The notes under the pieces: generated by a model | The model's database searches: none | Told to the model about the DNA's origin: nothing | What the model saw: only the letters and a program-made list of their open reading frames with translations | Made by a program: the position numbers and the translations under genes | Source: Aquila chrysaetos chrysaetos | Lineage: Eukaryota; Chordata; Aves; Accipitriformes; Accipitridae | Direction of reading: 5' to 3' | Assembly: GCF_900496995.4 (NCBI RefSeq) | Contig: NC_044005.1 | Coordinates: 18,667,363-18,731,362, forward strand | Length of the DNA: 64,000 nucleotides | Shown: positions 24,720 to 38,300 of the stretch, piece by piece | How positions within the stretch are numbered: position 1 is the stretch's first letter | Layout of the letters: every line of letters begins with the position of its first letter

Positions 24720-25480
24720 ACGGAGGCGCTGACCCGTCCCTGCCCCAGTCACAACGCGCACGAAGCACGCACGAACACCCCTGCCGCCCGCGGCCCGGCA
24801 GCCCCCCGCGGCCTCCAACCCGCCCCCGCCCCACGCTCCCCAGCTGCACCCGGGGCAGCGCGAGTCGCCGCGCAGCCGGGGGACTACAACTCCCACCGTG
24901 CTTTGCGCGCAAGGCCCGCGGCCCTTTGAGCGCGGGGGAGCGCCGGGCTTGCTGGGGCACGTAGTGCGGCCGGGCGGCTGTCCAGCCGCTCCTCCGCCCG
25001 GCCGCGATTGGCCGGGGCCAGTCTCCGCCCGCCGCGGCCCGTGGTCGCCTCGCTCCGCACGGCGCCTGCCGCAATCACAGCGGCCGCGGCGGCGACACCT
25101 CCGCAGGCAGCGCGGTAAGGGCCGGCCGGCGGGGGCCGCGCTGGGCGCCCGGGGAGCATCGGGACCGCCTTGTCCAGGGAGGGTTCTGTCACAGCCGGCG
25201 GCTGGCTGGCTGGCGGCGGGGCGGAGGCAGGGGTACGCCGGAGTGAGGGGAGCCGTGAGGGCGTGCCAGCCCGCTCCTCTCCCCGGCGGCAGAGCTGCCT
25301 GGGGTCGGGGCGAGGGGCCCCGCCGGCTCCAGGGGAGCGGCCGAGGGGCGCTGGTTTCCCTCACCGGCTCCGAGTGCTGCCGAGCCCCCTAACCCCCCCC
25401 CCCCCCGCCCCGGCTGGCGGGGTCTGTTCGAGGCCCGACCGTTAGTGAGCGCCGGGGCTGAGGCTGGGCGGCGGTTCGGT
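24720..25480 (+). promoter_or_regulatory. LGMN: CpG island promoter of LGMN
   Basis: GC-rich, CpG-dense block with no clear TATA box. Visible motifs: a ZNF143/Staf-like element (ACTACAACTCCCACCGTGC, 24883-24901), a second related element in opposite orientation (complement of 24947-24965), a TTGCGCGCAA palindrome (24903-24912), an inverted CCAAT box (GCGATTGGCC, about 25002-25011), and a strong splice donor at 25114/25115 closing the presumed first exon. The long open frames on both strands (for example 24675-25364 minus) are a GC-bias effect. Confidence 0.75.
25015..25114 (+). other. LGMN: Likely LGMN non-coding exon 1
   Basis: GC-rich segment downstream of the inverted CCAAT box, ending at a consensus donor GCGCG|GTAAGG (exon end 25114). 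The transcription start is not determinable. The placement follows from the CpG island and the need for a 5' UTR exon upstream of the acceptor at about 32200. Confidence 0.5.
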
Positions 25481-28400
25481 CGATTTGCAGGCACCCCCCG
25501 CCTTGGGACGCCGGGAGAGGGGTCTGTCAGCCCGCCGATCCGCCTGCGCGTTGCGGGCATTGCCGCAGAGCGCCGAGCTGCGCCCTCGGTGATGCCTTTA
25601 GTAAAAGGGGTTTGGGCACAATTGTCCCCCTGCCACGGGAGCTGCATTTGAGCTCGCCTTTGTGGAAGGCCTTCGCCGGGGAGAGGAGTCAAATGGCTCA
25701 GAGCTGGCACAGGAGAGATGAGGGAGATCTGGGGGGAAGCAGTGGCAGCAGCCGCACCCGTTTAGTCCCCGGTAATACGTTTTTAACGGGGGAGAACGAT
25801 GGAGTAAGAATTTACAGGTTTTCTGCAAAGAGCTGATGATGCACGGAAGGTGCTGCACTGTGGCTGCAGTTACTCATAGCTGGTAGACAGCCTTGCCATA
25901 ACGTGAAGGTGTGCTCAGAGTTAGTAGCACCACTAGTTCCTAATTAGGATGGGACAGCACTGTGTTGGGTGTCTGTATTTGGGGGTTAAAACAAAGATTG
26001 CAGTGAAGATCTGAAACGCTAAGATAAACCATAGTAAAAGAGACGTGGAGTGCAGGAATCTCAGACTTTCTGCGTAATCACTTCTCCAGGATTTCATTTT
26101 GTCCACACTCCAAACGTTTCCATGTTTGTTGAACGGAAATGCCTACCCTCATCTGACTTACTCCTCTAACCTTACCCCCCTGCCCCGCCCCAAATCATGT
26201 AATACAATACATTATTCATGCAGTGTTGCAGTAGCTGTTTTTTTCTACCATCAGAATGTGATTGCAGAGGCTTTGTGTATTTGTAGACAGATATGAAAGT
26301 AAATAGCAGAGGCAGTTTTACTGAAGCCTTAAGATCTGCCAAATTTTAATCTGCGCTTTTTGAAGTGCATAGGGAAAAAAAAAAAAATCCCCTAAACCAA
26401 ATGTTGGATTGTCAGCATCCTAGGAAGCATAAGGAGTGATTTTATCCCTCACTGCCCCCCCCGGTATATGGTGCCATCTCTCTGCTGCTGAGAAAGTTCA
26501 TTCTACTGTTTGCAGATTTGTCTTTATTTAAAATAACTTTTAAATACTCTTATTTAATGTTAAAAAAAATGTTTAAGACCATTCTGAGTTAACGTAATTA
26601 CAAATTCTTGTTTTTACAGTAAAAGTTACTTATACATCTTCAGTAGCTATACTAAACTATTCTACTACAAGTTCTAATCAAATTAAGCTGATTCATGAAA
26701 TGGTTACTAGTAGACTTTGTAAAGAATTATTTTGCAACAGAGACCTTCATCTCCTTCAAAATGTACCTTGTCAGAGTTCACAGTGATAAAGACTTGTTGT
26801 TTCTACCGTACAAGTGCATAAAGAAAATTGCACTAATTCTGCAGGGGTTTAATCACAGGTTTAGGTGCTTCAGTTTGCGTAGCAGCCGGCACAACACGTA
26901 GGCAAAACATTGCTGATGGAGAACTGCAGACAGTTTCCTGTGAGGAGGGCTATAGTGAGTCAAATATTTTGTGGAAATCGGCATCTAAATATTACAGTGA
27001 CAGGCAATATGCAAGCACTGTGTGAGAAAAGGAATTGTGACTTGATTCTGAAAACTAAAAGGCCATTAAAAGTGGTTGTAAGAAGAGCAGCTGAAAAGAA
27101 ATAGAGATTTCCAAGAAAAGCTAATCAGCTGATCATTCCAGTTTAAGGCTGTTCTTTTTCCCTGAGGTTACTGTTAACTCACTTATTTCACATGAAGGGA
27201 AAATGGATATATGGTTTCAGTTTATGTAGCTTTCGGAGGCTGTCCTTGAGGTATTTGGAGTTTAAGTTACCAAAGTGTCAACATCACTCTAAACACTAGT
27301 GGAAAATACTTTGATCAGCTCAAACTCCTTTCTTTAGGGTGATATCCTGTTCTAAGATTTTTTGGTCTTAGTGGACTGTTTCCCAAAGGAAAGTTGGGAA
27401 ACTCAGGGAACAGGCTGTTGACCAGAAGAATTGTTCTAGCAGCAGCTGGCCACTTCCAGATGTAGTCTGTCTTATGCATCCCTTTCTTATCAAGTCAGAG
27501 ATGTGTGCTAGCCATGTAATGGGAAGTGGTCAAGGTACCTCTGTCAGGAAAAACAGGTTTTAAGAGCTGAGTGAATTGTTCTGGCAAGAGCCACCCAGTT
27601 CTGGCCATGCTTCTTCCAGGGACTGTGCACACTGTGCAGCAGCCTGCCTGCATGTGTACATGCTGTTGCTCTGCATATGTAGATCTGATGCTGAACCCAC
27701 TATGTCTGTGATATGTTCCTTTTTCCTAATACGGTCTCCAAAGCAAAGTTAATAAACTCTTCTACCAGAAAGACTAGGCAGAGCTGATCAAATCATCTGG
27801 TCGACAGCCAGCTGAATATGAGCCAGCAGTGTGCCCAGGTGGCCAAGAAGGCCAATGCATCCTGGCTTGTAATGGCAATAGTGTGGCCAGCAGGAGCAGG
27901 GAAGTGATCGTCCCCCTGTACTCGGCACTGGTGAGGCCTCACCTGGAGTACTGTGTTCAGTTTTGGGCCCCTCACTACAGGAAAGACATTGAGGTGCTGG
28001 AGCGTGTCCAGAGAAGGGCAACCAAGCTGGTGAGGGGCCTGGAGCACAAGTCTGATGAGGAGCGGCTGAGGGAGCTGGGGCTGTTTAGTCTGGAGAAAAG
28101 GAGGCTGAGGGGAGACCTTATCGCTCTCTACAACTGCCTGAAGGGGGGCTGTAGTGAGGTGGGTGCTGGTTTCTTCTGTCAGGTGGCTGGTGATAGGACG
28201 AGAGGAAATGGCCTCAAGTTGTGGCAGGGGGGGTTTAGGTTGGATATTAGGAAAAATTTCTTCAATGAAGGGGTTGTCAGGCACTCGAACAGGCTGCCCA
28301 GGGAAGTGGTGGAGTCACCGTCCCTGGAGGTGTTCAAAAAATGTGTAGACGTGGCACTATAGGACATGGTTTAGTGGGCATGGTGATGTTGGGTTGACGG

Positions 28401-31400
28401 TTGGACTTGATGATCTTAGAGGTCTTTTCCAAACTTGATGATTTGATTCTATTCTATTCTATATTTTAGGGGGTCAGCCAAACCTCTAAAATGATCTTGT
28501 GAATTCTCAGCTCTTCCATGTAGTCTCAATCTGCATGCATTTAGGATTGCATGTGACAGATCTTTGATTCCTTGCTTTCAGAAAAAGGCTTTTTATGTAC
28601 CTGTGGTAAGCTGGTCAGGTGAGCTGATTTCTCTTTGAATATGACCTGAAGACATAGCATGTGACAGGAACTTTCTCTTCTCAACTGCAGGTCAGGAACT
28701 CATTCAACATAACCCAGAACACAATCTTTTAAATTGCCTGCCTAAGCACTCAAAGGCTTTCTTTAATACAAGCAGAAATATGAGGGGGGTTGGTTGGATT
28801 TTTTTTGTTGTTGTTGGTTCTGTTTTGTTTTTTTTTTTTTAGTAGTTGGAAACAAGCAATGAAAGACCTATTCCCACTGCACATGTGTTTAATGGTTAAA
28901 CCTATTTTAAGTGCTGCTCAGAGAACCTTGGGGAGCTGAGCATTTCTTAAACATGACTTATTAGTGCATTGTGGTATGTCTAGGTTTTTTCCCCCTTCTT
29001 TCTGGTGTTAATTTGACTTAATTATAGTATAGGAAAAGACAGATAAGTGGGATTATATGTCATTAATTAGTATAAATAAGGAGGTTTTTTCTATTCTAAA
29101 TAACCCATGACAAAACATATGTGGTTTTCTAATACAATGCAAATGTTTCTTGGTGTGTGTTTGTTTTTCCCTGGGCCTTCTGCATCATTCACAACTTTAT
29201 CTCAGCAGAGGTGAGAAACCTGAGGATGTGGGTATCTGCATACTACATGGGAGGCTGTTGAATTCCTCATGGAGGGACTGCCTGAGGGGCATGATAACTT
29301 AAGTCTTTGTTCCTGATCTGGCCCTGGGTTCTTCTGTTGTGGGCCTGTTTGGAGGCAGAATGCAGGGCTGGTATCTGGTACACCTGTATCCTGCACAGCA
29401 TGGCCCCATGCACAGGTACTGGCTGGGGTCCTGAGAGCTGCAGATCTGTGTTAGTATAGTCTGGAGTGTGAACTTGTCAGGAAAGACAGTCCCATCAAAC
29501 TGTTTCCAGTTCGGGACTTAGCACTTCATATCGTATTTTTTCTGAAGCTACTTTAGTCTCTGTGGCGTCATATATCAGTAACTGACAGCTGGTGGCAGTG
29601 ACTGTTTCTGTGTGATAGGTACCTGTCTGCTAGTATCTGCCTTGAAATTAGCCATCATGTTATATGGCCCAGCAAACAGCTGGCAGCAACGCAGCTTCTA
29701 TTGATATATATGTCCTGGATTCGAATTGATGATTTACATCTCCAAGAGCTAAGCATCATGTGAAAGGATCTCCAGCCCTTCAGCAATCATTTGAACCATT
29801 TATTTTCTCTTTGTATTTTTCATGTAAATATAAGTAATGTTTTTAGTTGGAGAAATGAAAAGTTATGCTTTAATGAACATGGAAAAAAGTTTCTTCTCAT
29901 TGAGCTCTGAGGGATCTGTTTGCATGAGGTTTGTCTCCATATTCCAGTAAGTCAAACTCGGTTAAGATTCCTAAGCAGTTCAAATACATTGATTTTCTTT
30001 TCTTGCCTAATATTTCAGGAGTTAGATATACCTGAAACTGAATATTGGGAATGAATAGGCTTGTTGGCCCATGGCATATTGTGACACTTTAGAGAAGTTT
30101 TGAACAACTTGGTCTGAATCTTAGCTGTGCTGTGGGCAAGAGAATAGGCTGGTTTTGTGGACGTTGTAAACACAATATATCTTCAACACAGTTGTTGGTG
30201 TGTTATTTGTCTTAATCATCTGAAGAAGTGACAAGATGGACAAGGCAGAGTTGCCGTACAAAGCCACATGTCACTGGCGACAATGACAAGAATTTACAAT
30301 TCCAGCTCAACATGAGAGATTATAACTGTCTATCAAACTGCAGAAAAATTCTGCTTATTCCTTCATATCCACTTAACTGCTGAAGTAGCTAATAACTCCA
30401 CAAACCCTAAATTGTTCAATTATCATGTATTGTTCTTGCTCCCAAATCTCATGCTTGTAGTCAGTGACAGGAGTGGCTTATTCCTGAAAGATAAGTTTCC
30501 TAGATTCAAATGAGTTTTTGGAAAAAGCGGTGTCATAGCATTTAACATTCCATTCTCTTTTCCATTCTGTTCTGGAGTTTTTCTGTGTAGTAACAGCTCT
30601 TCCTATAGGAGCTGATATGCTAACATGACTTCCTTTACTTTGTGGTAACTCGTTAAAAAGAAAAAAAACCCAACTTCCAAATACATATATTATATATTTT
30701 TCATACTACTGCCTGCAAGACTTAGTCTTAGTGACCAGGAGATCCAGTCTTGGAAAGATCCATACTACATGTTACGTTAGCAGTCTTCACTGTACACAAC
30801 TGCTTTGGAGGTGAGCTGGCTACTTCTCTGTTCCAGCCTCATTTCAGTGGCTGCAGATGGATGGTTTTGATTGTGGGGAGCTGAGGCTGACTTAGATACT
30901 GTTTAGTTACTTGATTTAGTGGCAGCTTTGACATTGTGCCTTGTGACTGTGTCGTATGGCTTGGAAGTTTCCAGCTTTTATTCCAGAGAAAACCATGCTA
31001 AAGGAGAGTTACCTCTTACTACAACACCTCTTCCATACATAGCAACAATGATCAACTTCCAGAATCTCTTTTTTCTAGGTAGGCCAGTGTAAAATCACAT
31101 CTCTTGGTGCCTAAGGAAATATGTAATATTTGTGCATGTGCCAAGAGCATGCAATTCTTCAGGGGAGTTTGCTTTATGATTTACACACTGGATGCAGCAG
31201 ACCTGAGACTGTGACCAATATACATAACCTGCCCTCCCTGTCCCCGTCCCCCCCCCCAAAAAACCCAAACCAGAAAGCAAACCTTTGATTAGATATGGCC
31301 AGATTGTTTACTTTTAGAGCAAACACTTTATCAGACAATCAAGGTGCTCGGGAATTTCACTAGTGGGGACACTACTTTTAGTCCTCTCAAGAAAGTAGAA

Positions 31401-32200
31401 AGAGCCATTTCTCCATGGGCTTAAACCTCCTCTCTGGCTCTCCTTTTCTGAATTTGTCATCCACAGGCTCAGACCCAATTCTCTCACCGTGCACCTTGTG
31501 CAAACACTTAACCATTGTGCAAAAGATGAAAATAACATTCTTTCATGTGGTACTGGTTCACATTTGCTCTCCACTAGCATAACAGGTTGCACAAATAGCA
31601 TGAGACTCTTGCAGTCTGCACTTCCCCCCAGCCGTTAGGGCTGTATCTTGTGCAGAACAGCAGCATGGCCTCTCTCCAACCTCTCTGGCTTTGTGGGCAC
31701 AGAGGGCTTTTGTGACACTCTGACCTTCCAACTCCCAAGCAGTTCTCCATGTCTATGCATCCTTGTGCGTACATCACCCGGGATTTGACTCAATAATAAT
31801 GGGTTAATTGCCAGTGAGTGGAAACCAGGGAACTACATAAGTAGAGACCAAGAGAATAGTTTTATCTGTGACCTACTTGATAGAGAGGCTTGCTTTGTAT
31901 TTGAGGCTTATTCATTATCAGCTATTATAGAACAAAACAACCAGAGGGAGCTGAAAGACTTGGTTGTCCTATTCAGATTTGAAAGCTGACAGAAAAACTC
32001 TTGTAACTAGTAGCAGCTTGGTGCTAAAGGAAGATATGACCAGGAATTGTACTGCGGGTTGAATGGTCTGTAAAACAACAACAAAAAAAACCCCACAAGC
32101 AAGAAAAGCTTCTAGTTATGATACTACTGATGTTTGTTTTGCATTTGTTTTATTTTTGACTGATGTCTTCTGATGTAATTCTCTCAAACTTCTTCATTAG
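25115..32200 (+). other. LGMN: LGMN intron 1 (5' UTR intron)
   Basis: About 7 kb between the CpG-island exon and the ATG exon. The first few hundred bases remain CpG-rich and include a C-rich run (about 25390-25410). It holds the young CR1 at 27795-28462 and T-rich simple sequence near 28800-28845. No other gene was recognised. Confidence 0.6.
27795..28462 (+). mobile_element. CR1 LINE, 5'-truncated 3' end, relatively young
   Basis: About 670 nt in sense orientation relative to LGMN. It carries the C-terminal end of the CR1 ORF2 reverse transcriptase open over about 177 codons (27829-28362), with the typical blocks [53 protein letters not shown] and LDIRKNFF. A short 3' UTR (TTGGACTTGATGATCTTAGAGG) leads to the CR1-type 3' microsatellite GATTCTATTCTATTCTAT at 28444-28461. 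CR1 elements are normally 5'-truncated and make no target-site duplication. Confidence 0.92.
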
Positions 32201-32243
32201 GGTTTTTCTTTTGTCCTGTTTGTGGAGTAAATAAAGAAGAGAG

Positions 32244-32381
32244 ATGATACTGAAAGCAGTTGTGCTGCTGGGCTGTGCTCTGGGCATCAGCACGTTCCCC
32301 ATGGAAGAACCTGAAGATGGAGGCAAGCACTGGGTGGTGATTGTTGCAGGTTCGAATGGCTGGTACAACTATCGACACCAG
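32244..32381 (+). CDS. LGMN: LGMN coding exon 1: signal peptide and N-terminus (1-46)
   Basis: The ATG at 32244 opens a hydrophobic signal peptide ([14 protein letters not shown]), then the conserved [20 protein letters not shown] with catalytic-site Asn42 and S1-pocket Arg44. Donor CACCAG|GTAAGG. The exon probably starts at 32201 after TTCTTCATTAG, giving about 43 nt of 5' UTR. Confidence 0.95.
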
Positions 32382-35300
32382 GTAAGGACTGCTGGTTTCT
32401 CATGCTGATGCTGGCCACACTCCAGAAAATGCCTGCTCTGGGACTTGCAGGGAGATGATAGCTGCCTAGACTAGTTCAGCCCTTCTGTCATTTGGGCAAG
32501 TCCTTTTACTTCTAGATTTCCAGGAGTGTGTGAAGTTTTCAAAACAAACAGCAACAAGATTCACTCAGAGCCTGGTCTTAATTCTTGTTATTCTAACCCC
32601 AAGAATTCCCCTCCACTGCTCTTTTTGCTATTTGAATTTTTTTTTTTCTTACAACTTTGTTCAGTCTTTCATCTTTTGAAAAGCTATCATTAGCAGGAGG
32701 AGCAGTATTCTTCCTCTAATCACGCTTCTGCACCCTGGGAGACCTGTATCATCTAGGGTAAATATTGTATTACTAGGCTAGAGGATCTGACCCCAACTTG
32801 CAGGTGAACAAATGATGTCTAGAATTAAACCTCATTTTGAGACACATGCATGTTTCTTTCCATTTGTTTTCCTCTTTTCCTTATGTTACAAAAAAGCTCC
32901 CTTTCTTCTCTCCAGTTAAAAAATCTGCGAAGGCTGCAAATGCACAGTGTATTTTTGTGGGGTGGAGGACATGCAGAAGGGGGTTCTTTTTAACCTGAAT
33001 TGGTTTTCTCACTGTGTTCAACAGCATGGCCTCAGAGTTGAGTTGGCACAACAAGGATATGGTGCACTGGGGTGCAGGGATCAGAGTGAGTGGCAGAAAG
33101 AGGAGAAAAGGGAACAGGAATTCCTGAGTTTGACACTGCTGTCAAGGCCAATGTGTTGTGGAATTGTGGTCTGAGTGTGAGTGTCAGGATGGACAGGATT
33201 AAATCCAAGTGACTTAACTCTGATTAAGTTCAAGACTTAGAATCAGCAGTCAGGAGACTACGGCAGTTTTTCCCTTTGGGGAATTCTTGGACAATCCCTT
33301 AAACAGATTAATCTATACTTAAACACTCTAAAATTGAAACTACCTCATGCTTTCCTGGAGAACAGGGTCCATTTAATTCTGATTTATGTATACATTTGTA
33401 TATTTCTAAATGTTAAAAAAATAGTTTACTAGACTATTGTTGGTTAAGGTGAACTCAAACAGAGATTGAAACACTAGTGTACCAAACCAGCATTTTAAAA
33501 GTTAAACTGTATTAAATGTATGGGGTACAGCTGATGTGCTGAACACAGAAACTTTTAAAGTATTTATTATTTTTAATGTAACCACTTGTAAAATCTGGGG
33601 AGGCTTTATCCTCTCTGTTTCTGTTGACTGAGGAAGAAATGAGCCTTCCATGTGTTGGGCACCTGGGGTTTATGTTTATGTTTCTCCTCCCCTTCAGCTC
33701 ACAATCAGTTTGTAACTTTCAGCACAGTGATGAGCTTAAAACTAAATGAACCAGACTGACAACCTTGTTGCATCTGAAGAAGAACCTGTTACTGGCAAAT
33801 GCTAGCTCAACACTTTGACAAACTGGTTTTAGGGATTTTGCCAGCTCCTTGCGCTGTAGCTATCACCTGATAACCGTAGTTAGAATATTACAGCCTTAAT
33901 ATAAACTATTCCTATTTCAAATTAAATCTTAAAAAAATTTGTTTAAAGTTGAAATTGGAAAACAATTATAAAAATAGTAGCATTGTACTTGATCACTGCC
34001 TGCCCAGGGGTGTCTAAATATAATTACTGAGTTGTGCTCTGGTTGTTGCTATTGCTGTATAACCAGTCTTGTTGGCTCCCTTCCACTCTAGGAGGAGTTA
34101 ATACCGCAACATTCATTCTTTAAATAAAACTATGTTTTTGAAGTTGTGGCTCATGAGAATTCCTTTTCTACAGTTGCCTAAGCATAGAGTTTTTAACCTT
34201 TCTGTCAGTGAGCCTTCAATGGCAAGTGTATCTGCCAGGTATAATGGAGTTATGAAGAACAGAAGATGCACACTTATATATTTGTGTCCAAGAGTAAGTC
34301 TTTTGAACATGCCAGTTTCACAGAAGCAAATTAACTTTTGAGTGTGGTCATGCTTTGCAGACAGTTATTAAGTAATTACTTTTCAAGGTTAGAAAAATGA
34401 GAATGGGATTTCTTTAAACACCTTTGTTTTGAAGATAACGTCAACCAACAATGCAAAATATCTGCACTGTCAGATTGTTCTGAATTTCAATCCTAGAAAT
34501 TTTTGTATTTTAACCTCTACTGCTTGGTTCAGGTACAGTATTAATATTTTGAAAAAAAGGAAGTTAGAACACCACTAGTAATCCTATCGAAGTCATGAAA
34601 TCAGCATCATAAAATGAAAGAGTCTGTGTGAAGGATCCTTCAGAACGGTGCTGAGCTGCTACTTACCTGTCTTGGGCAAGACACTGTGCCTCTAACTTGT
34701 TACGAAAAGAATCAATTCCCAGAAGATGCAGTGCATCAGCAGCCTGTGCCATCTTGCCTAGCGGCCTTTTGTGGCCAGCCTTAAGGGCCTGGCAAAAATG
34801 CACGCCTGTGTTGGGGGGCATACTGTGAGACAGACCCAGCAGTTAGTCATGGAAAATCCACTTTGTGTGTGCTACGAAGCATAATCCAGAGAAGGGTGCC
34901 TCGGGTATCAAAAAATTGGGAACATTGTTCCCAGCAAAACAAGCTGAACTATAGACTTTTAGGAGAGTTATAGAGAGGAGGAAAGGTACTACAGAAATCT
35001 CAGGAGTTGTAACAGATTTTTGGAAACATTATGCAGACTGATCACCATGTCTTTGCGTGTGATAGTACTCCCTACCTTCCAGTGGTGGAAGCAAAAGCAC
35101 TCGTAAGTATTTAAATTATTTGCTTGTCACTTGCAGTGGCACCAGGAATAGGACTTGAACTTCCAGTTCTGTGCTTCATCCATCATTGAAGTCATTCCAT
35201 AGTGAACACCTGCAGAAATGCATGTTATTTTTCAGTAGAATAATACCTGTACTGTCAGAAAGCAAAGCAGTACTCCAGGATTGCAGATTTGTGTAATTTT

Positions 35301-38300
35301 TTGCTTTGCAAGGGAGAAACTGCAGAAGAAAATATGTTGTACTCTAATTTACTTTCCTCCTTTCTTCTATCACCTTTTTTCCTTCGAACTTCTCTGATCT
35401 AGCCTGTGTACAAGTGAATTTGTAGATGTGAATGTTCTTCTAAGTAGTTACTCAATGTGACTTTTTTATTACTAGACTGGTTGCTATTCCCTACATGCAG
35501 CTACGCACTCATGATAGCCCTTTGTAATTTGAGACCTCAGCTGACACATCTTTGGATTTCAGTTGCTCAGTTCGGCTGTTCAGGGTACAGTTAGTACATG
35601 ATGTTGCATGTTCGTATTACATTTATATTTTGTGAGCTCCAGTTGTTTGGCATGCTGTCTGCACACAACATAGTCAAAACATACTCTGTTGCCTTCCACA
35701 ATAGTTACCTGACAGCAGGATGTGTTCATCTGACTAAACAACCATAAAAGGAGAAGAATATTACACCTTCAAAAATGTCCCTAATTTCATACCTGAAAAT
35801 TTGTGGGGAAAGTAGTCCATCATTGTATGCTGTACAGACCCCGTGAACAGTAAGTTTGTAAAGACTGTGCAGACCTTGTAAACGCTAAGTTTGCACCTGT
35901 AACCTCAAGGAATCTGAAACTCCTTCTAAGACTTGTAATTCAGCTGTCAGTGGTCAGGATCCACTATCAGTAGTGCAAACCTCAAGTGTAGACAAGATAA
36001 GGAAAAAACCACCATTTGCACTTATATCTGTGAGTGAGATTCACACCTTGCAGGCACTTGTTTCCTCTGTGATGGCTGAACTGGGACTGTTTCCTAATCA
36101 GGATGATCTAAACTTAGACATTTATATCATCAAGTTCCTAAAATAAATTTTAAGTGTTTTGAGTAGTATACAGCCCAATGTGATAGGTTTACTGTCATTG
36201 CAAAGCTAGCCTGTATATTGCCTTATGCTTGTGGCTTCTCAGTTCTTTGGTGTTTTTACCCATATATATCTTAGTGTTTCTGATTAGAGTTGCTTGGTCT
36301 TTGGAAGGACTATCGACATACTCCTCTCTGTTCCTCAGCAGTTATTCTGCCTTCTCTGTAGCAGCTTTTTTGTTACCAGACTGGCTGCTATTCCCTAAAT
36401 GCAACTAAGCACTCATAATACATACCAGAAAGAGTACTCCCCTCATTACCTGGGAAAGTGGTTCAGCTCTCTACTATTGAAAGAGCTAGATGACGTATCT
36501 CTGGAAGGCTTAGTGACATATATGAGCAAATACAGCACTAAATGCTACTGGCAGATTTGGAGAATGAGCCAACAAACTAGTTCTCCTCAAGAGAAATAGA
36601 ATTGTATATACTTCTGCGTCTCCTGAGAGATGATCGTACCAGTTAACTCAAACATAAAGCTGGCTTCACAAACAAATCAGAAAGAGAGACAGACCAATGC
36701 TTTCTGGATATGCCAAAAGACAGTCAGTGGAAGAGCCTGATGTGAAACACAGTCTTACTAAAGGTGGAGTACATACTTGAGGAGAAAAATAGCCAAAAAA
36801 GTCTGGCAAAATTAAAATGCTGAAAATAAAAACTTCTGAATTTGTGTACATGGGTCTGGTTTTAGTTGTTGTTTTTAGTCTTATACTTACTGAGCTTTAT
36901 GGGCCATGGGCTCTATTTATATTCAGGGTTTTGGATACTACCAAGCAGAGCAGTATCTTATTCCAGGACAGATCTGAATTCTCCGGTCTTGCAGGTAACA
37001 GACAATAAGGATTGCCTTGGCTACTTGGTTTCAATTAACATTTCCTCACTGTGCTTACAAAATTGTAACTGAAGCTATGGGAAAACCTTTCCTAAGTTCT
37101 TAATACAGTTTTATAGTTTTATGTCTGATTCATTGATGTACGTTCAAGCAAGGGAATGAAACATGGTTGGCATTTCAGACATATTCTTCTAGCATGCTGG
37201 TATATATGACTTCATTCTTTCTTAGGCCGTGGCATTTCAGTGTAGCTGTAATGGGAACAGTGCCACTTTGCAATGAAGCTGACAGTTCATTACACATGCT
37301 TGTTAGCCACGAACCTAGCAGTCATAAGACCAGAGTAACCAATTGCACAGAAGTCCAAGCTCTTCCTTTTAGGAACTATTTATGCATGCGTGTGTCATAA
37401 AACAATTTGATTTTTCCAAAAATCCACCCCCCCAAGCAGCCTACTTGAAAGCTGTCTCACTCAAATGTGTCAACAGCTGTATGGCAGAGGAAAGGTGGGG
37501 TGTTCGGGGGTTTTTTTGCGTTTCAGAATTTCCCCCAATGTACCTTTTGGAAAACAAAGTGCCCACCCCAGGAAAACCAGGGAATTCCCCCTCTGATCGC
37601 CATGCTTTCAAAATCTAGGAGTTAATTATTTAAGGAGATTTAAGCATAGATCTTCCATAAAAATTTGCGAAGGTAGCAGCAGGTTTAGACTAACCTGGGG
37701 ATGAAAGGTCTTAACTATGCCATTAACAGTGTCCATTTTGGAGCTGGCATGTGAAGTCAGTTGTGCAGTAGCAGCTATACAGCTACCCCTCCTCCTCTTC
37801 TATTCTTCTGTGCAGGGCAGCTGCTACCCACCCCAAATCATTGCCACAAAAGTGTGATTTGCATTTAGTGATGATTTATCCAGTAAATGTTCATAGCATT
37901 CATTTCACATACTAAACCAACAAGTATAATACCAACAAGAGATCTGGAGCAATATTAGCTGTCTTTTTTAGAGTGGTTTACAGGTACAGATACGCCAGAA
38001 ATATTTCTGGAAGAAACAAGGCTCAAACAGCAGTATTTGAGAGGCAGTTACAGGTCAACAGGAAGTACTCTAGATTCACATACGCCTCCCTACTCTAGCA
38101 GCAGACTGTTTCTGTTCTGTTTTTATAGAGTTTTGGTGTTTTTTTTTAAATGTACAGAGGGAACAGGAGGAGCATGTGACCAACATCAAAGGTGGATAGT
38201 CAGGTCAGCTAATTCTTTGCAAAAAAAACCCAGCCATTTGCTCAGAACTGTCCTACTTCAACATGGGGAGTTTTAGCAGCAAAACATGTTTTTGCTGCTC

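Noticed and set aside
24675-25364. 229-codon open frame on the minus strand in the LGMN CpG island, with several overlapping frames on both strands
   Set aside because: Stops are rare in very GC-rich DNA. Composition is Arg/Gly/Pro/Ala throughout, with no domain and no splice logic.
27793-28284. 163-codon minus-strand frame opposite the CR1
   Set aside because: Antisense shadow of the CR1 reverse transcriptase frame.
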